Origin: Globodera rostochiensis
Taxonomy: Eukaryota; Nematoda; Chromadorea; Rhabditida; Heteroderidae
Reading direction: 5' to 3'
NCBI GenBank assembly: GCA_018350325.1
Contig: JAEVLN010000014.1
Location: forward strand, 434,001 to 498,000
Length of the DNA: 64,000 nt
The translations under genes and the position numbers were made by a program. Shown piece after piece: positions 59,601 to 64,000 of the stretch. The stretch's first letter is position 1. Every line of letters starts with the position of its first letter. The notes beneath the pieces were generated by a model. That model worked only from the letters and a program-made list of their open reading frames with translations. It did no database searches and was not told the origin of the DNA.

Positions 59601-62600
59601 CACCATCTGTTCATCAACAATCATGCACCATTCACTGGCTCATCAATGTCCCTGCAGGGCGCGTCCAAAAGAGCGGCTCAACCTGTTCAACAGCAGCAGC
59701 AGCAGTACATAATGCCCACATCCGCCGGTCCGAAGCGGTTTCGTCGTGGTGCCCAAAACAGTCAGGACGACGATGGGAGTGTTGGCGGCGTTGATCCCTT
59801 TGATGAAGGGGACAACAACAATGATGACACTGCTGGCATAAACGTCATGAAATGCGGTAATAACAACAACAACATCAGCGACAGTGGTTGCACGTCGCCA
59901 AGCAGTACACCAACCAACCAAATTGGACGCTACAAAAATTATGGCATTGGTGTAACGCCTACAGATACAGTTAGTGTTTTTTTTTGATTTTGTTGCATTA
60001 TTTTTTATTTTTCTAATTCTTGTTTCGAAGCACAATTGAATTTTCCAGGCTTCCACCTCTACCCCGGTGACAACAGAGACATGGCTGGCCACGCAACCAA
60101 AGCTGAACGCCAAGTCCAAGAGTGGCTACATCCTGTTCTCGGCCGAGGTGCGCAAGCGGGTGATGCACGAAAATCCGGAGGCCGGCTTTGGTGAAGTGTC
60201 CAAGATTGTTGGCATTGAATGGAAGCGGTTGTCCACCGAGCAGAAGCGGCAGTACGAGTCCCGCGCGCAGTTCATAGCGGAAGAACGCGCGAAGGCGGCA
60301 CTGTTGACACCGTCCAACAAATCGTTGCAGGTCCCTTTCCTTATTGATGGATGGGTGGGAGGCATCATAACACCACGACACATGTTCGACGCGTTTAACA
60401 CACCTCCAAAACAACGCCATTTTGTGCCTTCTCCACGTTTCCCACAAAGTTTTTTGTTTGTCTTCAAACAATTAAAAGAATACGAAGACGGGGGTGCGGA
60501 CTGAGATGATTTTCTCAAAAACTCCCTTATAACGGTCCCGGTTTTACCCGTCATTTTTCTTTTTTGTTTGTTTGTTCCTTAGTCCCGGTTTTTTTGACCG
60601 GGACCAAATTTAGTCCCGGTCTCGATTTTTCCCAAAAGTGCCGGTCCCGCGGTGCAACCGTAATTAAAAGAGATTTTTTTAAATTTTGCATATTCAGCCG
60701 GGCCAAATTTACGTGTACTGTTGTCGCTGGCAACAATGCGATTTCCAATTTGACAGCCAAGAGGGCCTAACTGAGCACGTATGGACTTCACACACACAAC
60801 AAAGTGAGTGAGGAAGGAGCTGCTTCAGAAATGCCATTTTATACATATTTATATTTTTATTAAAATTTTTGTCCAAAAATGGCTTCGCTAAATTTATTTA
60901 TTTCAGTGGACGGTGGTGTCGACAATCCGTTTGTGTGCTTATGGAATTCTTGTCTGAAATATCGTAGAGAGTCAAAGCCGTTTCCGGCATTTGCCAGGCT
61001 GAAGCGGCACCTGAAGGAGCGGCATTTGAATGCAGCGGCACGTGCCATCAGCCCAAAGCAGCGAACGAAGTGGGTCCCGCAGAAGAAAAAAAAGAAAACC
61101 GGACATTTTTTAAATGAAAATGTTGTAAATGGTCTCGATTATCCTGGGATTCTCAACCCGGGCTTTTCCTTAAAATCCCGCTTCCGCTCGACCCTAGTTT
61201 CAACAAATGTGATTATTCCTACGAGAAAGTAATGAAATCGGGTGTATTCTAACTGTACATTTTTGCAGAAATTTTTTCATCTATTTACCGCCTCCGCCTA
61301 CCGCAAATGGTCACTCCACGCCCTCTTCAAAAAACATTACCGGCGTTGAGGCGGGCGGTCGTTTTGTGCATCATCCCTACGGCAAAGCGCCTCCGAATCC
61401 GATGCCATGCAGGTTAGCCTCTCCGAATGGGGCGATGCTGAATACCGGCGGTCCGACTCCTTCAACCAGTAGCAGCAACTACAACAATACGGGTGTGCAG
61501 TTTGGAGTTTTTAAACCAACATTTTAGTTTAAACAAAAATGTTTGTTTAATTTTTAAAGGTTTTCTTCCTTTGACCACTTCACTGGCGGCCGCTCTGTCA
61601 CAACCGCCAGTTTCTTCTTCAACCATTTCAACATCATCGACCACAACACGCTTTTTGAGCACGCCAAAGTCATCGTTGTCTTCATACAGCCAGAGCCATG
61701 GCAACACCAACGCTCTTCTGAATGGAGCGTTGCCACCAAACAGTACTGCTCCGACTCCAGCAACAAGCGGGTCCAGACATCACCACTACGTAGTGCAAAG
61801 CAGCGGAGGCGGATTTCATCAGGTGCTCCCGCCGCTGTTTTCTACCCCCATTATTTGGAAATTCTGGCATTTGAATACCAAGTTTGGCAAAGTCAGGGGG
61901 AATTTTTTTTCTCTGGGTTGAACCAACAACATTATTTTTTGTTTTTTTTGTTAAGGAAAGTCACCTTCCGCCCACTCAACAACCTCAGCCATCGACCGCC
62001 CAAAAAGCCATTGTTGTCAACGGGGTCACTGTGATGATACCAGCCAATGCGCAGACAGTGATTTTGCCTCCGGGCTATCTAGGCCCGCAACAGACGCAAC
62101 AGATTATTCTTCACACTGCCTCCAGCGCTCCACCACCACCGCTGTCTTCTGTGCAACAACAGCAGCAACAACATTCATTAAACGGCGCAGGGGTCCCCCC
62201 GTATCAACAACAACACTTTCAACAAAACCAACAGCAACAAATTGTTGTCCAACAACAGCAGCCGCAAATGCCGTCGTGTTCTGCAAAACAACAATTTTTC
62301 CCGTCGACGTCAGCATTGATTAATGGCATGCCGCCAAACGCGACGGTGCAGCAAGTGCTCAACGGTGGGACAATTGCAGGTATGGATTGATGAGTGCATG
62401 TTAATAATATTATTCTGAAATATAAAACCTTTTTTATTTAGCTTCATCCTCCACTTCAGCACAATCGACGACAGCAGCGGTATCACATTTGCAACAGCAA
62501 CTCCAGCATGCTCAAGCAGTCCAACAACAATCGCAGTTTCAAAGCAACTCTGCTGCTCATGTTCAGCCATCACTGTCAACAACAACAGTTGCCACTGCTG

Positions 62601-63344
62601 CTTTGTCTCAACAACTGCCGGGCACTAGCAGTCATGCAGCCGCTAATGCATCTACAACAATGGTTCAACAACAGCAACAGGTGATGCACGACAGAAGGGA
62701 GGGGATGTGATTTCATCAACAATTTCAGTTGATCATTGATCCCGGTCGAACAGTGGTCAAAGCGGTGCCTAAAATGGCTGACCCTGTTTTTGTTGAACCG
62801 TCCACTTCAGTGAAGGTCCAACGTGTGCTTCATTCAGAGGCTTACGTGAGGTCGAGACTACAAAAATTGTGTTCGAATTTACATTTATTGTTTCAGATAC
62901 ATTGAGTCAATGTACAACGGTGTTGGTGGTAACAAAGCGCAGAGGACGGTCAGCAAATGGGACAAGAACCTGCAGGCAACGCAGCGGAACACAACCAGCT
63001 CCACCTCCGTGCACTTTGGTGGCATCAGCAGCAACAGTGCCAATAGGAGACAACTGGCACAGGATTGGATAAGGGTGAGTGGCATATGAAGTTTTCTGAA
63101 ACCCATGAACAAATAGTTGTCATCCAACGGTTCAAAGCATCGGGAGGAGGAGCTGATGCGAGCATTGTGGAAGTTGCGCGATCAGCTCATCGAGAGCACC
63201 ACCGGAATCGCGAGGCATGCCGAATTGCCAGCTGATGAGCCACCCACGGCGCCGAGCAGTTCCGGCACCAGTGCCAGTGGTAGTGGCAGCAGCAGGAATA
63301 AGGCGGGAGGATCATCCACTTTAGCTGAGAAGAAAGGCGGCTAA
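53672..63344 (+). CDS. pbrm-1: Polybromo gene B: HMG box, two C2H2 fingers and PBRM1 C-terminal tail
   Basis: Fourteen exons keep one frame (3054 nt, 1017 aa): 53672-53746, 58776-58847, 58998-59252, 59547-59969, 60049-60330, 60698-60803, 60907-61069, 61269-61492, 61560-61822, 61956-62379, 62442-62680, 62729-62850, 62897-63074, 63117-63344. The start MGNDFDDFAKHYMSGLGD is chosen because an in-frame stop lies just upstream. The HMG box at residues ~299-361 (SGYILFSAEVRKRV, GIEWKRLSTEQK) resembles the PBRM1 HMG box. Two C2H2 fingers follow: one with CRWQQC in exon 6 and one with CLWNSC and HLKERH in exon 7. After Pro/Gln/Ser-rich sequence comes the same PBRM1 C-terminal tail as gene A. There are no bromodomains and no BAH domains. 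The first intron is 5 kb. It could be the 3' half of an ancestral polybromo now transcribed separately. Confidence 0.92.
53805..53910 (+). repeat. Dispersed ACATTTTGTCC-rich element, copy 2
   Basis: It starts with GTGGGCAAGGAGACATTTTG. It has repeated GGGACATTTTG units, an internal TTTCCGTTAGG, and ends near ATAGTGTGCC. The module order matches the copy at ~55995-56115 and, inverted, the copy at 2083-2240. Confidence 0.7.
55995..56118 (+). repeat. Dispersed ACATTTTGTCC-rich element, copy 3
   Basis: It starts with CGTGGGCAAGTTGACATTTTG, holds degenerate GGGACATTTTG-like units and TTTTCCGTTAGG, and ends at TTTTGATAGCGTGCC. Same family as the copies near 53.8 kb and 2.1 kb. Confidence 0.7.
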
Positions 63345-64000
63345 AATTTGCGTCGCAACGCTGACCTGAGCTGATCTTCGAAATTGACGCACAAATTTTT
63401 ATCTCAATCTCATCAATGTCCATCCGTCATTGCTTTTCGCAATTATACATTTTTTAATTTTTTTACACTATTTTCCTGTGTTTTGTAACTTAAATTCAAT
63501 GAAAATTACCCATTTAAATTGTTTTGGCGAGAGAATGGCGGGTGATCTCGCCATTTTTTCCACTCTTTCCTAAGTTCCTTCACATTGACATTATTTTACT
63601 GTCGTTTTTTATTTCTCGTCATCCATAAATCACGAATTTGCCTGTCTTTTTATTCTTGAAATATCAAATCAAATTTTCGTCATCGCACTTAATTTATTTG
63701 GGGGAAAAGAAGAGAATATATTGAGCTGACAAGCGGGAAACAGAAATTACATTTTTTTCATATTTTGTGGTGTCCGTACGTTTTGCTTCCCCAGCAAAGA
63801 TGGACATTTTGCCAACTCATCAAAAACTTATTCGGTCAATTTCGAACCCCGGACACAAATCCGAAGGTTTTTCGATTTCAAAATTTTTTCGGAATCTTTT
63901 GTCCTCAAAAGCATTCAAACACATAAAACGTGCTGGAAGCAAAACGTAAGGTGGTGGGTCCCCCCCTCCCTCATCTAATGTTCGAAGTTGAATTGATTCG
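62178..64000 (+). repeat. Segmental duplication, copy B, continuing past the window
   Basis: The direct counterpart of 51364-53170. Exons 11-14 of gene B fall in it. Its 3' flank carries small deletions relative to copy A and a different ~245-bp stretch at ~63725-63970. Homology resumes in the last ~26 bases, so the duplication continues beyond position 64000. Confidence 0.93.

Overview
The window is a stretch of nuclear genome from a nematode. The supporting evidence is many short exons with compact AT-rich GT-AG introns, frequent TTTCAG/TTTTAG acceptors, a nematode-type Cys-loop anion channel, an unc-13 gene whose N-terminal (C2A) exons are conserved, and acceptor-like sites just upstream of start codons that would fit spliced-leader trans-splicing. 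One intron reads best as GC-AG. That, the dense oligo-G tracts and the very small exons suggest a tylenchid plant parasite such as a cyst nematode, but nothing in the window proves the genus. Because genes are split into short exons, most long open frames here are noise. The gene models below were assembled exon by exon from splice sites and reading-frame phase.

Layout. Positions 1-10877 (minus): the 5' part of unc-13 (presynaptic priming factor), 25 exons, running off the left edge. Its introns hold a solo LTR, a tRNA-Arg and a ~128-bp tandem array. Positions 14396-~18640 (minus): a Cys-loop ligand-gated anion channel subunit, with possible extra 5' exons up to ~19.6 kb. Positions 19.3-30.9 kb: sparse and repeat-rich, with a few unrecognised genes (22770-24240 minus, 24472-24950 minus cysteine-rich, 28038-28449 minus 77 aa, about 29.56-30.29 kb plus). 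Positions 31372-32795 (minus): ribosomal protein L10a, head-to-head with 33326-44143 (plus), a large armadillo-repeat plus BTB-like gene resembling ARMC5. That gene's 3.8-kb intron contains a complete DAP1 homologue (36230-36764, minus) and a tRNA-Leu. Positions 44759-45913 (minus): NDUFA13/GRIM-19 of respiratory complex I.

Positions 47515-63344 hold the most unusual locus. Polybromo (PBRM1, PBAF chromatin-remodelling subunit) is represented by two adjacent genes in the same direction. Gene A (47515-52548; 14 exons, 1013 aa) carries three bromodomains. Gene B (53672-63344; 14 exons, 1017 aa) carries the HMG box and two C2H2 fingers. Both end in the same ~325-residue tail with the conserved PBRM1 C-terminus, encoded by a direct duplication that is nearly identical even in introns (51364-~53170 and 62178 to the window end). 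No bromodomains 4-6 and no BAH domains are visible. This is either a recent partition of one chromatin subunit into two proteins sharing an anchoring tail, or a collapsed or misjoined assembly. Either way it deserves direct checking.

The remaining sequence contains oligo-G/C runs, short GC-rich palindromes, a dispersed ACATTTTGTCC-rich element (three copies), a terminal-inverted-repeat element, and microsatellites.
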